This document shows positions 21,926 to 33,904 of a DNA stretch of 64,000 bases, one piece after another. Source of the DNA: Metellina segmentata (lineage: Eukaryota; Arthropoda; Arachnida; Araneae; Tetragnathidae); assembly GCA_947359465.1 (NCBI GenBank), contig OX375872.1, positions 18,274,018-18,338,017 of the forward strand. The letters run 5' to 3'. The translations under genes and the position numbers were made by a program. The notes below the pieces were generated by a model, which did no database searches, was not told where the DNA came from, and saw nothing but the letters and a program-made list of their open reading frames with translations. Position 1 is the first letter of the stretch, and each line of letters begins with the position of its first letter.

Positions 21926-22489
21926 ATGAAGTGAGCTGTATGATCTTTCCAAACAAAAAGTCGTAGGCGGGAATTGATTCTTCCGTGGGTGTATTTCTCT
22001 TCAGTGTCAGTAACACCTTCCTTGTATGCATGTCCACATACTTGAGTTATTTGGTCATGCACAGCCCTCGCACCATAAAACCTCAATCAATCAATTATCT
22101 ATGAAGTTTGGTTTGTTGCTCTATGGTAATTTTTTATCACCCGATGGATAATTTCATCAAGTTTAGAGGGAATGAATGCTTTCAAGGTAAAAGTTGTTTT
22201 TACCAGCGGGTGCTATAAACTTTGCAAAAGAACAAAAAGAACTCTGCAACACCTTTTCATCGATCGTTTAACTCCCCCAGCGGCAAACAAAGGCTTTGTT
22301 CCTTTCTTTCCAATATCTGGTATTTCTTTCGTCCGACAGATCGATTTCTTGCCCACTCGCTGGCCTACAAGAGTTCCGATGTCTATAATTACGACGCGGC
22401 ATCAACGGAAGTGTGAATGAAGCTTTGTGTGGGAGTGACAATCTGTAGGTTATGGAAGAAAATTCAAGAGGCTTCTCGGCAAAAAGATA
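21926..22489. other. Unique DNA, nothing recognised
   Basis: Overlapping frames of 64-82 aa on both strands (22172-22504) have no recognisable domain and no splice context I can defend. Confidence 0.4.
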
Positions 22490-23285
22490 GCCTTTGTGGC
22501 GCAACTCTTAGACGGAACTTTTATGGAAGTCTGAACAAACAATGCTTTTCATTCGAGTTAAGAGTGATTTCTTTTTCGAAGGAAAGCTAATAAAGTAGAC
22601 AATGTGCAAGAAGCACATGGCAGCATTTTATTTGAACATAAGATCCCATTCAAATTGCCAACTGGGAGGGGGGGGGGAGTATCCCATTCCCTGATCATGT
22701 GATAAAGTTATGTTAGTTAAACCAAACGAGCTATGTAATTACTTTTGCAAGTTTGTCCAGTTGTTCCCTTTTCACCAGTTTGATATGAAACAAACGAAAG
22801 TGGTCTAATCTCTGGAAGGTTCATGAAAGACAAAGTGAACAATGCTTTTTATTCGAGTTAAAAGTGACTTCTTTTTTGAAGGAAACCTTATAAAATAGAC
22901 AATGTGCAAGGAATGTGCAGTATTTCATTTGTTGATGTCATAAATTCGTTTGAACATACGATCCCATTCAAATCACCAACAGGTGACGAAAATGTCACAT
23001 ATCATGCACACGTGGTACTGAAGAGACGGTGACAGAATCTATTTATTATTGCACAACACTTGGAGAAAACCTTTATCGAATCCTGAATGAACAATGCTCT
23101 TCTTTCGAGTTAAAAGCGATTTGTTTTTTGAAGGATAACCTAATCCAATAGACAAGTAACATATATAGTTTTGTTTGGCAAAGTCATTAATTCATTTGAA
23201 CATCGATTCGCATGATCCCATTCAAATCTCCAACAGGTGGAGAAAATACACCTCGCACTGGTACTGGTTGTTTTGGTCAAAACAA
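22490..23285 (+). repeat. ~250-300 bp tandem array, three units
   Basis: The block GAACAATGCTTTTCATTCGA then GTTAAAAGTGATTTCTTTTT recurs near 22537, 22838 and 23088. Shared downstream blocks: TAGACAATGTGCAAG, TTTGAACAT..GATCCCATTC and CCAACAGGTGGAGAAAA. A G10 run lies near 22669. Confidence 0.85.
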
Positions 23286-23801
23286 ACCAGCTTTAAAGTT
23301 ACAGTTGTAAGTTTTCCCGGTCGTCTATTGTTCGATTTCGAACAAAACAACGTGGGTCCAATCTTAGAGATCTATTCTCTGGTTGAACATCAGAGAAGCC
23401 CTATGTATTTTCACACCGTCGAACACAATAGTGAATGACACTAGTGCTTCCTTTACAAGAGGCCTGGGAAGGCTTCATTAAGAAAAGTGAGTTGTGGCAA
23501 CACTATACTAGAACAATATTTGCAATTGCGTTTTTCGCCTTGTGACTTATTTTTGTTCTGATGATGGTAGACATCTTGCTCCACCAAAATGGTCATTAAA
23601 GATTTTTCTTCAGTTTTTAATCTTTAGTGGTCATTCTTGTACAAGTTTTGTTTTTTTACTATCAATTATTATGTTCGGAAATCAGATATATGATTATTGC
23701 AACCACTCCTAAATTCCACATAAGTTAAATTCCGGTTTTTATATTTATCTTTTTTCTTAATAAGGTGTTTTGAAATTCGGCATCCAAAATCATGCACATG
23801 A
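23286..23801. other. Unique DNA, nothing recognised
   Basis: No supported feature. Confidence 0.4.
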
Positions 23802-23805
23802 TTAA

Positions 23806-24021
23806 CCCTCCATGTGATTTCGACGAGATATATCGTCCATCAAGATATGACCAATTTTGTGAAATTTGACAAGATATCTCGTCATAAAGATTCTGCTGAT
23901 TTTTTAAAATGAAGAGATCAAGATCTGGTCAAGTCATTCCTATGACGAGATTTCTCGTCCATCAAGAACTGGTCTGTTTTGCTACTGTCAAAATACCTCG
24001 TCGTGAAACACTCCAGGAGGG
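23806..24021 (+). mobile_element. M1 miniature element, best-preserved copy
   Basis: 216 bp with exact TTAA at both sides (23802-23805, 24022-24025). The left end CCCTCCATGTGATTTCGACG and right end CTCCAGGAGGG form a short inverted repeat (CCCTCC...GGAGGG). Inside are four full-length or shortened ~43-bp monomers of the form GACGAGATATCTCGTC, CATCAAGATCTGGTCAGTTT, TGCTAAT. The third lacks about 10 bp of the palindrome (GAAGAGATCAAGATCTGGTC), a deletion shared by many other copies. TTAA with CCC termini fits piggyBac-type elements. Another CCCTCTAAGTG terminus begins right after the TTAA. Confidence 0.9.
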
Positions 24022-24437
24022 TTAACCCTCTAAGTGTTACGGGTCGTCCAAGTGTTGTACCACGCAACAAATATAATGGATAAATAACTATTCACCTAAT
24101 TTTTGCGATTCTGTATGGATGATACAACCACTGTCTTAGAGTTTTATGGCAGTCCTGCAAAGACGGGAAAACAAAGAAGGAATAATAGGCTTTGTGCAAG
24201 GACTAACTGCACGTATTATTTGAGCTGGATGCTAGTCTCAGTAAGAAGCATGGGACAGGGGAGAAGTGTCTGCTGAAGGCATCCATTGAGTATGAGAAAC
24301 ACCATTCATTAACCAATTATGGTAAGAAACAATCAGATGCTAGAAGGATCATTATCTGCAGTCCCTGTTTGGCTTTTTTCTGTGAAAATCAAGGACGTTA
24401 AAATTAGGAACTGACTCTCTAATCCGATTTATTTTAA

Positions 24438-24648
24438 CCCTCCTGCTGTCATGTCGACGAGGCATCTCATCATTCGCAAAACTGACCAGATCTTGATTGA
24501 CGATATATCTCGTCATTAAACGAAAACTGGCCTTATCTTGCCACAGTAAATGAAATCGTTAATATTCTAATGATGAAATATCTCGTCATTAGAGCAAAAT
24601 TGACTAAATTTTGATGGAAGAGATATATTGTCGAAACCACTCGTAGAG
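24438..24648 (-). mobile_element. M1 miniature element, complete, reverse
   Basis: 211 bp between TTAA copies (24434-24437, 24649-24652). Right end CCCTCCTGCTGTCATGTCGA, left end CGAAACCACTCGTAGAG. Four monomers. Confidence 0.88.
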
Positions 24649-24652
24649 TTAA

Positions 24653-26206
24653 AAAATCGCCGATTTAGATTTTATTGAAGGTTTCATCGATTATTATTAA
24701 TTTTGACACGGAAATGTAATCTTTTATTAGGAATGTCGAGTTTGTTATTCAATCCGCTATTTTCAAAATGATTTTAAAAATAATGCAAATGAAGTTAAAT
24801 AATAATACAACATTTCCCTATTAATAATATTTCAGGAAGGGTAGGGTTCACCAATTTTAAAAACTGGTAATTTCCTGCACTTCTTAACCGATTTTGAAAC
24901 CATATTTTCCATCATGTTTAGCAGGTCTCGTGAGTGCAAATTTGTCATTATTAACTCGTGCAGGAATGAAGAAAAATGTTCTGAGAAACTAAAAAGGACC
25001 TATTTAATTGCATAAAGTAATTACTCAGAACAATGGAGAAAGAATGATTTATAGTTAATTCTTCAAAAGGGCTATGTATACGAAATTTCGCTTTTTTTCT
25101 AGACAAAGACTCTTCGACATAAGTATTTACGAGACAATTCATACAGACCAAAGATATGAGAAACCAAAAAAATTAATTAACGCAGAAAGGCTGACAATGC
25201 TAGTTCACGAATTCCCCGAATATTAGCCTCACTATTGAAAATTTTAAGGAATAAAAGAATTTGGCAAGTTATACTCATAGAAAAGCATAAAAAATATCCC
25301 CATTAGCTATTATTTTGAATGATAAAAAACTTACATAGCGGAGTCTAATCCTGCAGTATATTGAGACTATTTTGTACATTTAATTTCTAAAAGTGATAAA
25401 AGTGATGAGGGTTATTAAATGCCTAATGAGTATTAATGTATTGCGAATCTATTATGTTGGAACAAATAATCCTCTGCAAATCGCTAGACAGAAACATAAT
25501 GTCCTTTTCTTTTGGAATGTCCTTTCGAAAAATTTTCAAGACTTCCATCTTAAAAATAAATCTGATCGATAAAAGGGAGGAATTATTGATTTTTACATTA
25601 AAAAGGGCATGGGCGCATATAAATTAGATTTGATTTAGTAAAGGGATGAAGCGATACAAGTCGATGACAATGGGAGTATAAGAAAATATTTTCATTCCTA
25701 GGCAGCAACATGCAGGTCGAAGTAAATCGGAATTTCTTATACCGACGACTTGTTATTTTCGTTTTTGAATTCCGAAGTTACGGAGCGTGTTTGTCATCGA
25801 TATTTCAATGAACTCCAAAATCATTTGTGGAAAGGGGTTAGTGAATACAACGTATTGAAGGTGGGAAACTAAATTATATTGCAAACCGTGGATTTAGAAA
25901 TATGGCTGCGGACTAAAGGAAACTAGATGCCTCCAAATTTGAAATTTTTCTGGAGGTGTAATTTAGTGTGAGTTTTAGTCAGAAATTCATTCTCTCTATA
26001 AAAATTATGAAGTTGCGTTTTTAAAGTGGAAGTATTATGTTATTCGTATGAGTTTATTTTTCATATTGTACGTGTTTTTGAATCATTTCAAAATCTTATC
26101 TTTATAATTTACGGGATTAAAACGTTTCACATAAAGCGATATTTAAAGATTTCGATTGATCCTCGATAGAAACCTAAATTGCCCTGAAAAAGATTTTTTA
26201 GAAAAA
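24653..26206. other. Long AT-rich stretch, nothing recognised
   Basis: No repeat ends, arrays or gene signals were recognised over about 1.5 kb. Short frames (24951-25151, 25436-25627) look random. Confidence 0.4.
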
Positions 26207-26210
26207 TTAA

Positions 26211-26302
26211 ACTGTCCTGGTGGTTGTCTATACGAAATATCTCACCATTAGAAAAACTGGACAGTTCGTGATGGCGAGATATCACGTCGAAACCACTTGG
26301 GG
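26211..26302 (-). mobile_element. Minimal M1 element (92 bp, two palindromes)
   Basis: TTAA at 26207-26210 and 26303-26306. The ends ACTGTCCTGGTGGTTGTC and GAAACCACTTGGGG enclose only two palindromic cores, so this is the shortest form of the family, matched by 47079-47169. Confidence 0.85.
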
Positions 26303-26306
26303 TTAA

Positions 26307-28082
26307 AAAGAACTTATACTTTATTACAACACAGGTCAAATAATTGCGATGCCATGTTAACATGTTATTGCTAGTTTTAATTCACCAGAAAAGAGCACTG
26401 TCCTCTCTTCAAAGAAATGGAAGATTATCGAAAAACTCAGAATATTAATGGTATATAAAAAAGGAAAATAAAACTAATATATCTATATATGAATGGAGTG
26501 TTTGTTAGCACATTGAATATGTTTTACTTCTTTCAAGCTTTCTATACGTTTTGGTCCCTTCTGATGCCAAATGCTCCTCTTGCGTGTTTGGTGTCTGTCT
26601 GTATTGTATGTGCCCTATACGCGTCCACATTGTTTAATATATTTTCATGCAACTTTGGATACTGTGAGTACTTATCTTCATTTAGTGAGTGAACTTTGAT
26701 GTGTAAGTATGTCCGTCTTCCTATTCTATGTTCGATTTCATGGTAGTGTGTTTGTACAGGCATCACATCAATTTGATTAAACATATTGGATTACAATGTG
26801 CTTTGTGTTATACATCATATATTAGTTTAGTGAATGCAATATTAAACCTTTCTTTATTTTCATATTTAGATGAGTTTCATTCTAAAACACCCGAGTAAGT
26901 ATACTTAAATCAATCATAATTTGGCAGTTTTGGAAAAACTGGAATGTATATGTACGATTACTTGGATTACTTTACCGGTACTACTGAAAAAGCAATTATT
27001 TTTCAAAAATTAATTTTTGTATGGAATTTTAGCTCTGATACTTCATTTATTTCGAGTCTTATTTTTGTTCTTTGCGCAATGTAAACGATTTCAGAATATT
27101 TGGGACAGACGATATTTTTCAACGAACGGTAAGAAAAGGAAACTCGTGTTGATTGATCGCTCGGGCAGTGATATTTTCTGTTTCTTTCGCTCTGAACTAA
27201 TTTCCCATTTCTAGATTTTGTGCACTTTTTTAGTTGTAAGTTGTGGTAACTGTGCGAGATCAAGAGACAAAAAGGAATAACGAATTCATATCTTAAGAAG
27301 AAAGCTTCACACGACAGCTTTTTTTTTGTTGCTGTTTTCTGTTTTAAATATTCCTTATAAATTGAATTTTCTTTTCATCGCTCGCAACACCAACACAAAG
27401 TATTCAACTAAAGTGTCAGGTAAGACAGAATAAAGCAAATCTTAAGTGTAATAATGCCATTATTGAAAGAATAACAATGTTTAAAAAATCCGAACTATAA
27501 CTTATCAAACATTAACAAATTCTTTGTTATAATGACAGAAGAAAATGGCGAAATTTAACAATGTCGCAAGCCTAATGCAAGAGTGCCACAAGTAAAAAAA
27601 AAATTATTATTATTTTTTGACTATGAGTACCAGAGAACTCGTCGTAAATCCTCATTTTTATTAATTGAGTTGATCATGAAAAGAACTAAAGAAAGGGAAT
27701 TCCAACTCTTTCTCAAAATCGTCTTTTGTACTTTAGCGTCAGCTTTCGTCATTTTGTAGCTTTGTCATACATCAAGAGTGCGATGTATGTGAAATGTATT
27801 ACATGAATGGATATGCATGCGTGGGATTTGAGTTCAAAGTAAAGTTGTAGAATTTATTAAGATGGCAAAAAGTGTTAAAAATATTATTTTATTCTACGAA
27901 AGACATTAGTGATTATATATTTTGATCACCTTTTCAACCTACAGTTAACCAATTCAAACCGAGTAAGGTCGTGTATTTTGCTAGTACAAAATAATAATGA
28001 ACGTGAAGTATTCAGGAAACGTTTAGCTACAATTTTTAGAAACTTGCTTAAAAGTCTCACTTGAAAAGTACATAAAAACTCT
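26307..28082. other. Long AT-rich stretch, nothing recognised
   Basis: Only short random-looking frames. No repeat ends or promoters I would defend. Confidence 0.4.
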
Positions 28083-28146
28083 CCGGAACGCCGACAATAG
28101 CCGGTTGTGTATGTCCAGTGCGACGTTAATTAAAATAATTACCAAC
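28083..28146 (+). mobile_element. SINE 3' end fragment
   Basis: CGGAACGCCGACAATAGCCG, GTTGTGTATGTCCAGTGCGA, CGTTAATTAAAATAATTACC matches the SINE 3' end only. Confidence 0.75.
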
Positions 28147-28149
28147 ATA

Positions 28150-28520
28150 AAAATACAAACAAGTCACATAATTTCGGCGCCATGTGTTTGTTAATTTTAA
28201 TTTGCCAAAATAGAAAACATTAATTATGCCACTAAGGACTTATATTCGGAGACATGAAGCAGTTCAGCAAAAAAAAAAAAAAAATTGGATATTATGCGAT
28301 AGTAATAAAGTGGAACACTATTTTATCACATGGGTTCACAAAGCTACTCAAATGCTTAGCTATAAACTTCAGAAACATGTCAAAACGTTTCAATTGTCTA
28401 GTCGCGTTATCAAAACAATTACAACGTAAATAGGTCGCATAATTGCAACGCCTTAATATCTGATTTCGAATTCTAATTTGCCGGACGGGAAAACATTAAT
28501 AATGTATTACCACATCTCTA
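28150..28520 (+). repeat. Diverged two-copy duplication (~275 bp apart)
   Basis: Blocks CACATAATTTCGGCGCCATG ... TAATTTGCC..AAAACATTAAT..ATG near 28155 and CGCATAATTGCAACGCC ... near 28432 are related. A weaker relative is at 26338-26400. Confidence 0.5.
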
Positions 28521-28868
28521 CTAACTTGTTTATGAAATAAAAATGTACTTAAGCATTTACACACACAGAAAGTAAGCTAAATAAAATATGTATAAAGGAA
28601 GGGAGATCTTATTTAAAATTAAATTCTTACAGTCTAGCTATTGGCAGAACAGAATCAGGACGAAAAGAAACACTGAATAAATCGAAATTTCTCATCCTTT
28701 TTTGCATGCAAGTACTAACAAGAATTTTTACATTAAGAGTCTGATAGCGTCTTCAGTAGTCGGAAGAAAATGTACAATAAATGAAAAACAAATACTTTAG
28801 CTGTTAAGCACTTAAGTACAACAAGCTTATAAAAATGATAAAAGGTAATTACTAAATTAGCTTGTTAA

Positions 28869-29873
28869 CCCTCTGAGGGGTTCAAACGCGTAATTTCACT
28901 TTACAACCTGAAGTCTTCCCTGCATGCATTTTAAACAGTTTTGATCTACTTTATATTCTTCTGCAATAGCATTTTTACAAAGTATTTTTTGAATAAAATA
29001 ACCAATGAAATCTTTCCAAAGGATTACAGTCTAAATAAAACACAAACATAACCATTCCAAAGGATTCCATTCTAAGGAAATGAACTATGAAATCATTTCA
29101 AAGGATTATATTCTAAGGTGAAAACCAATAATATCTCTTCAAAGGCTTATTTAATAATTAAAGAACATATAGAAACATTCCAAAGGATTGCATTCTAAAG
29201 AAAGCACCAACAATCTTTACGAAGGTTTCTGTTCTAAGGAAAGGATCAATAACATATTTACAAAGGGGATTCGTTTCTCACTAAAAAATTCAGAGTATCT
29301 GCCCAAAGAATTCTATTCAAAGAAAAGTATTGATCCAAAAGTTTCTTCTTTAATTAAAAGAACAAGTAGAATCATGCAAATGATTAAATTCTAAGAAAGG
29401 CACCAAGAAAATCAATGCAAAGGATTTTGCCCAAAGGAAAGACAAAATATAAACCTTACAAAGGATTCTATTATCAGAGAAGAACCAATAGCATCTTACC
29501 AATTGATTTTTTCTAACTGAAGAAACAAAAGAATCTCTCTCTATCTCTGTATATAATCTATCATATTTCCAAAGCATAAAAACAAACCCAACAGACTTTT
29601 ACAACAATTGCACCAACAAAAAAATTCTAAAAGGTTCTGTTCCAAGGTAAACGGCAATATAATTTTTCTAAAGGATTCTTTTGTAACTAAAGAACCAATA
29701 AAATCCGCCCAAAGAATTATATTCTTAGGAAGATACCAATATAATATTTCCAAAGGTTGTGTGAAAGACTCCACGGATTCTTTCAACCCGCAGATGTAGT
29801 TATTTAGTCATCAAGTGTGTGGTAGGGTAAAAACAATGTTATACTGCTCAGAAATCTTATGAAGCTCTGAGGA
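28869..29873 (+). mobile_element. M2 miniature element, longest copy (~1 kb)
   Basis: TTAA (28865-28868), then the left end CCCTCTGAGGGGTTCAAACG, CGTAATTTCACTTTACAA and CTGCATGCATTTTAAAC. About 17 monomers of 41-48 bp follow (AAAGGATTCTATTCTAAGGA, AAGAACCAATAGAATCTTTCC with variants). The right-end block is TTTAGTCATCAAGTGTGTGG, GTAAAAACAATGTTATACTG and GAAGCTCTGAGGA; the right TTAA is lost. The short frames scattered through it are by-products. Confidence 0.88.
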
Positions 29874-30326
29874 TTCTATGTGAAATACACTGATTAACCA
29901 AAGTGGACGCATTTTCCTCTGAAACCACTTGTTGCTTTGAGCATCGTGGTAGAATAAAGTTGTGAAGAAAAGCTTGAAGGAGGGGAGGTTTTTGAAGCGG
30001 TGCCAAAAAGTTTCTCCCCTGCGCCTGGCTTGAAACTAGAAGCCTTCTTGTTAGCCGTTATGAAAACAAAATGCTTTTCAGAATAATGCATTATAAGAGG
30101 GATGGTTCCAAAGTTGTGGGGATTGGCTGAATAATGCAGGCCTAATGGCATGCTTTTAGGTACAGAAAAATCCTGACAGGTTTTGCCAACGATGTTAGTC
30201 ATTGTCGATCAATATGTTTTTGTCGTTTCAAAAAGGCGAGTTTATGAGCGACAGTTCTGTAACTATGGAAGAATTTGCAAATTCTCAAAGAGCTATTGTT
30301 TTCTTTTTATGGAGAGAGGATGTTTA
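29874..30326. other. Unique DNA, nothing recognised
   Basis: A minus-strand 102-aa frame (29894-30202) has no recognisable domain. No gene called. Confidence 0.4.
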
Positions 30327-30578
30327 CCCTCCAAGTGGTTTCAACAAGATATCACGTTCATCAAGTTGTTTATCATATGTTGTTAATGACGAGATATTTG
30401 ACGATAAGTGACGATGTATTGCATGGCTATTTTATTTAGCATTTATTTAAATTATTTTGTTGACGAGATGAAAATTTTGAAAGATTTCTTCTACTAATTA
30501 CGAGATATATCACCCATCAAAACCTAATTAGTTACTCAAATGAGATATATCGTCGAGACAATCATCTCTCAGGACGGC
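30327..30578 (+). mobile_element. M1 miniature element, eroded
   Basis: Left end ACCCTCCAAGTGGTTTCAAC preceded by TTT rather than TTAA; right end CTCTCAGGACGGCTAAT. Diverged monomers between. Confidence 0.75.
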
Positions 30579-30659
30579 TAATCATTATTAGTAATGTAGT
30601 GAAGATCTTAATGTGAAACTGTAACTTAGTAAATTTGAATGAGGTTTTCTTCTGTTTTA

Positions 30660-30953
30660 GCATTTTGATATGCTAGCTCATCATTAGCAAAACCATTTGC
30701 AGATATTGATGGACGAGATATATCACCATTAGAGCAAAACTGATAAGGTTCTGATGTGCAAGATATCTTGTGATTATAATAATATTGCTCAGAGCTTAAT
30801 AGACGATATATCTCGTTCTTAAAAACACAAACTGACCAGATCTGGATTTCACGATCAACAAAAAAGCGGTAATATACTGAGGACGAGATATCTTGTCCTA
30901 ATCGAAATTGCTCAAATATTTATTGACGACATATTTTGTTGAAAAAGGGAGGG
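30660..30953 (-). mobile_element. M1 miniature element, reverse, ~6 monomers
   Basis: The left end (in reverse) is GTTGAAAAAGGGAGGG followed by TTAA (30954-30957). The interior carries repeated GACGAGATAT-type cores. The other end near 30660 is eroded. Confidence 0.7.
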
Positions 30954-30957
30954 TTAA

Positions 30958-31530
30958 ATAGCAATGATATTGGAATTGAATATGCAAGAGACAAGTATTA
31001 ATAAAATAAATATAAAAAAACTTAACATATCCATTGTAATTCAAGAAAAAAAATATGAGTTTGAATATAATAAAGCCTATAAGTAATGGAAATTACAACA
31101 CATCCCACGCAAATCAAGATAAATATGCGTTGAATACATTAAGGCTGAAATTAATGTAAGGAATTCAGGATTTCGAATTTGGTGGAGAAAGCAAAGTCTT
31201 AAAATCAAAGTAAAGCAATCTATTTTTACTTAATTGCTCTTTTATAATTAATACCCTCTATGGTGGATCAGATAATTTTCAACCCCTAGAAGCAAGTAAC
31301 TTCAATGTCCCTTGTCTATTTATTCTCTTATTTTCTGACCGAAATAGATTACTATGCTTTTTATTTCAAAAACAGAAAATGAATATTATAATTAATTAAT
31401 AAATACAGTGGGCGGTTATATTATTCACCCGTTATTTTGCTATAGTATGACGTTAATTAAAAATTACCAAAAAAAAAAGGGTTTTTTCAAGCCGCTTTAA
31501 AAATTACAGTTTTACATTTTCACCAATTAC
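30958..31530. other. AT-rich DNA, nothing recognised
   Basis: A possible SINE-tip relic (TATGACGTTAATTAAAAATT) near 31445 is too short to call. Confidence 0.35.
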
Positions 31531-31534
31531 TGTA

Positions 31535-31955
31535 ACCACGAAGTTTTTTTCACGAGATATCTCGTCCATCAAGATCTGACCAATTTTACTAATGATGATA
31601 TTTTTTTGTCATCAAGACGTTATTGTTGTTGATGACGAGATCCAGATTTGATTATTTTTTTTCTAATAAGGATAAATCTCATCCATCAAGATCCAGTCAG
31701 TTCTGATAATGACGACATAACTCGTTCAAAACCAGTTAGTTCTAATAATGACGAGATAACTCGTCCATCAAGATTCTGTCAGTTCTGATGATGACGTGAT
31801 AACTCATTCATCGAGGCCCAGTAAATTATATGGACGAGAAAACTCGTCTATCAAGATCCTGTCAGGTATGATAGGGACGTGATAACTCGTCCATCAAGAT
31901 ACAGTCAGTTCTGTTAAATGACGAGATACCTCGTCGAGACAACTACTAGGAGGGT
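31535..31955 (+). mobile_element. M1 element with expanded array (~9 monomers)
   Basis: Eroded left end (ACCACGAAGTTTTTTTCACG) and right end ACTACTAGGAGGGTGAA. Between 31690 and 31920 the unit GACGAGATAACTCGTCCATC, AAGAT..(C/A)AGTCAGTTCTGAT recurs five times with a shared ATAACTCGTC variant. This suggests recent local amplification of one monomer type. Confidence 0.85.
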
Positions 31956-32479
31956 GAAAAGAAACCCTTGTTGCAATGATTTCTTTTTAATTTTTAGAAC
32001 ATGCTTTACTGTCAAATTTTAAATAAATAGTTGGCAACACTGTTGGTTTCACAATCTGTTATCTATCAAACATCCATTTTTATCCCATACACTAAAAATA
32101 TCTTTTATTGAACATTATCTCTTATTATTTGATCATCCACTGACTGTACTATTCATTGCGATATTTATGAATGTTGAATTATTTATGCATTAAAGTGCAA
32201 CAAGAAAAACTCCCATTCAAATATGTTTACCAGAATTAAACTAGCATTACAGTGAGTCTTCTTTCGGTAGACTATCCTATTTAATTATATGCAAAATTTT
32301 ATTGCAATAAGCAATACGCGTTATAGTTGCACTGTTAAAAGAATCAGTTTTTTAAAAGAGTTCACTCAGCGAAATTAATTTTCAAAACTTCTACGATTAT
32401 TCGATGAAAATTATAAACTTTTTATGAAAGAAATTCTGAAACCTGTTACAGAAAAAGATAGGAAAGTAGGTATTTCAAT
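31956..32479. other. AT-rich DNA, nothing recognised
   Basis: No supported feature. Confidence 0.4.
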
Positions 32480-32725
32480 ATCGTCTCACTGGAGCAACAC
32501 AAAGAGCTACTAGCGACGATCTGGTATGAAATACAGAGGGAAAGATCCGAGTACAACACCACGTAATTTTAAACCAGGTCAAATGACAATGTCCACTAGA
32601 CCCCACTCTTCAAACTTCCAAACCACGCCAACGTGATGACATTTGAGGCCACGACAGATTTAACGTGCACCTTCTCTTGTACACGACAGTTTTGGGTTGC
32701 ATTCGACCTCGCAACCCTTGGGTTG
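32480..32725 (-). mobile_element. SINE, reverse, head truncated
   Basis: TCTCACTGGAGCAACACAAA, GGTCAAATGACAATGTCC, CACGCCAACGTGATGACATT and TTTAACGTGCACCTTCTC appear in reverse order. An M2 element begins about 35 bp on. Confidence 0.82.
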
Positions 32726-32760
32726 AGAAAAAAGGAATATCAGTTGCTTTGATATTTTAA

Positions 32761-33440
32761 CCCTCTGAGCGTCACGAAATTTCCGAGTACTGTGTTGCTT
32801 TTACCCCACAATGTCCACCAGTGCAAGCAATGGCTAAATTACCACATCTTTCTAAAGAATCCATGGATTCTTTTGATCTTCAGGAAGATTATAGTGATCT
32901 TTCCTTAGAACAGATTCTTTGGAACTATTCTTTTGACCCAATCTAGATTAAAATTCTTTGGAACTATTCTTTTGACCCAATCTAAATTACAATTCTTTGG
33001 AACTATTATTTTGACCCAATCTAGATTAAAATTCTTTGGATCTATTCTTTTGACCCAATCTAAATTACAATTCTTTGGAACTATTATTTTGACCCAATCT
33101 ATATTAAAATTATTTGGAACTATTCTTTTCACCCTATCTAGATTAAAATTCTTTGGAACTATTATTTTGACCCAATATAAATTACAATTCTTTGGAACTA
33201 TTATTTTGACCCAACCTATATTCAAATTCTTTGAAGACTTCATCGCCTCTTTCTATAGAATAGAAATCTTTGGAAATTTCAATTGCTCCTCTCGTTATAT
33301 TAGAATCCTTTACAAAAATTGCATTTCTTAGAACATAATCCTCTGCTAAGATTAAATTGGTCAGGAAGGTCAAAATGTTTAGTTATCATGCAGGGACTGT
33401 AGGACATAAGGGACAAGCATGTGAACCCCTCAGGTGGTTG
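32761..33440 (-). mobile_element. M2 element with an internal 39-bp array, reverse
   Basis: TTAA (32757-32760) then the right end CCCTCTGAGCGTCACGAAAT, TTGCTTTTACCCCACA. The far left end reads CATGTGAACCCCTCAGGTGG near a TTAA at 33444-33447. The normal M2 monomers give way to a homogeneous 39-bp array. Confidence 0.82.
32917..33236. repeat. 39-bp minisatellite inside an M2 element
   Basis: Eight units of 39 bp: ATTCTTTGGAACTATTCTTT, TGACCCAATCTAGATTAAA. The first four alternate between GATTAAA and AATTACA endings, a 78-bp higher-order pattern. Since 39 is a multiple of three, both strands stay open with 13-residue repeats (frames 32905-33243 and 32933-33331). These are array artefacts. Confidence 0.93.
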
Positions 33441-33447
33441 AATTTAA

Positions 33448-33904
33448 CCATGACATGTTGATAACTTAATTTAAAAAAAATTAGGATTTAATATAAAATT
33501 CCTGCGGCAATTGTGGCTTTACTTTAAAATATCAAAACAACGTGCGCTTAGTGAGTGTTCCCACTAAAAATATCGGAAAACAGTTTTCTACAAACGTGTA
33601 ATAACCTTCCCATAGTTGAAGTCATTATTAAGACCTCTCACTTGGTGCATTTGCTCGACGCTTTCTTTCCTAGTTATGCATGCATTCATTGCTCATCAAA
33701 AAATACGTTATCTATTTTAAATGATAACAAAAACGAATAACTTAAAAATCTATTAGTTATTATTTAAATGTATAAATAATACAAATTTTAATTATTCTTT
33801 TATAGAGTAACATTGGAAAAAGGTCATTTTTCTTATATGATCAAATATAATAGTGCGTACTAAGACTAGATGCAGCTTAATTAACTGGTCCAAGTTTAGT
33901 AGCT
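33448..33904. other. AT-rich DNA, nothing recognised
   Basis: No supported feature. Confidence 0.4.

Noticed and set aside
23802..24430. piggyBac transposase fragment next to the M1 copy at 23.8-24.4 kb
   Set aside because: A short Cys-containing frame near 24180 was considered, but no DDD motif region or extended similarity could be followed.
32905..33331. 112- and 132-aa frames on opposite strands
   Set aside because: Both come from the 39-bp array; mirrored open frames are expected from a repeat unit divisible by three.
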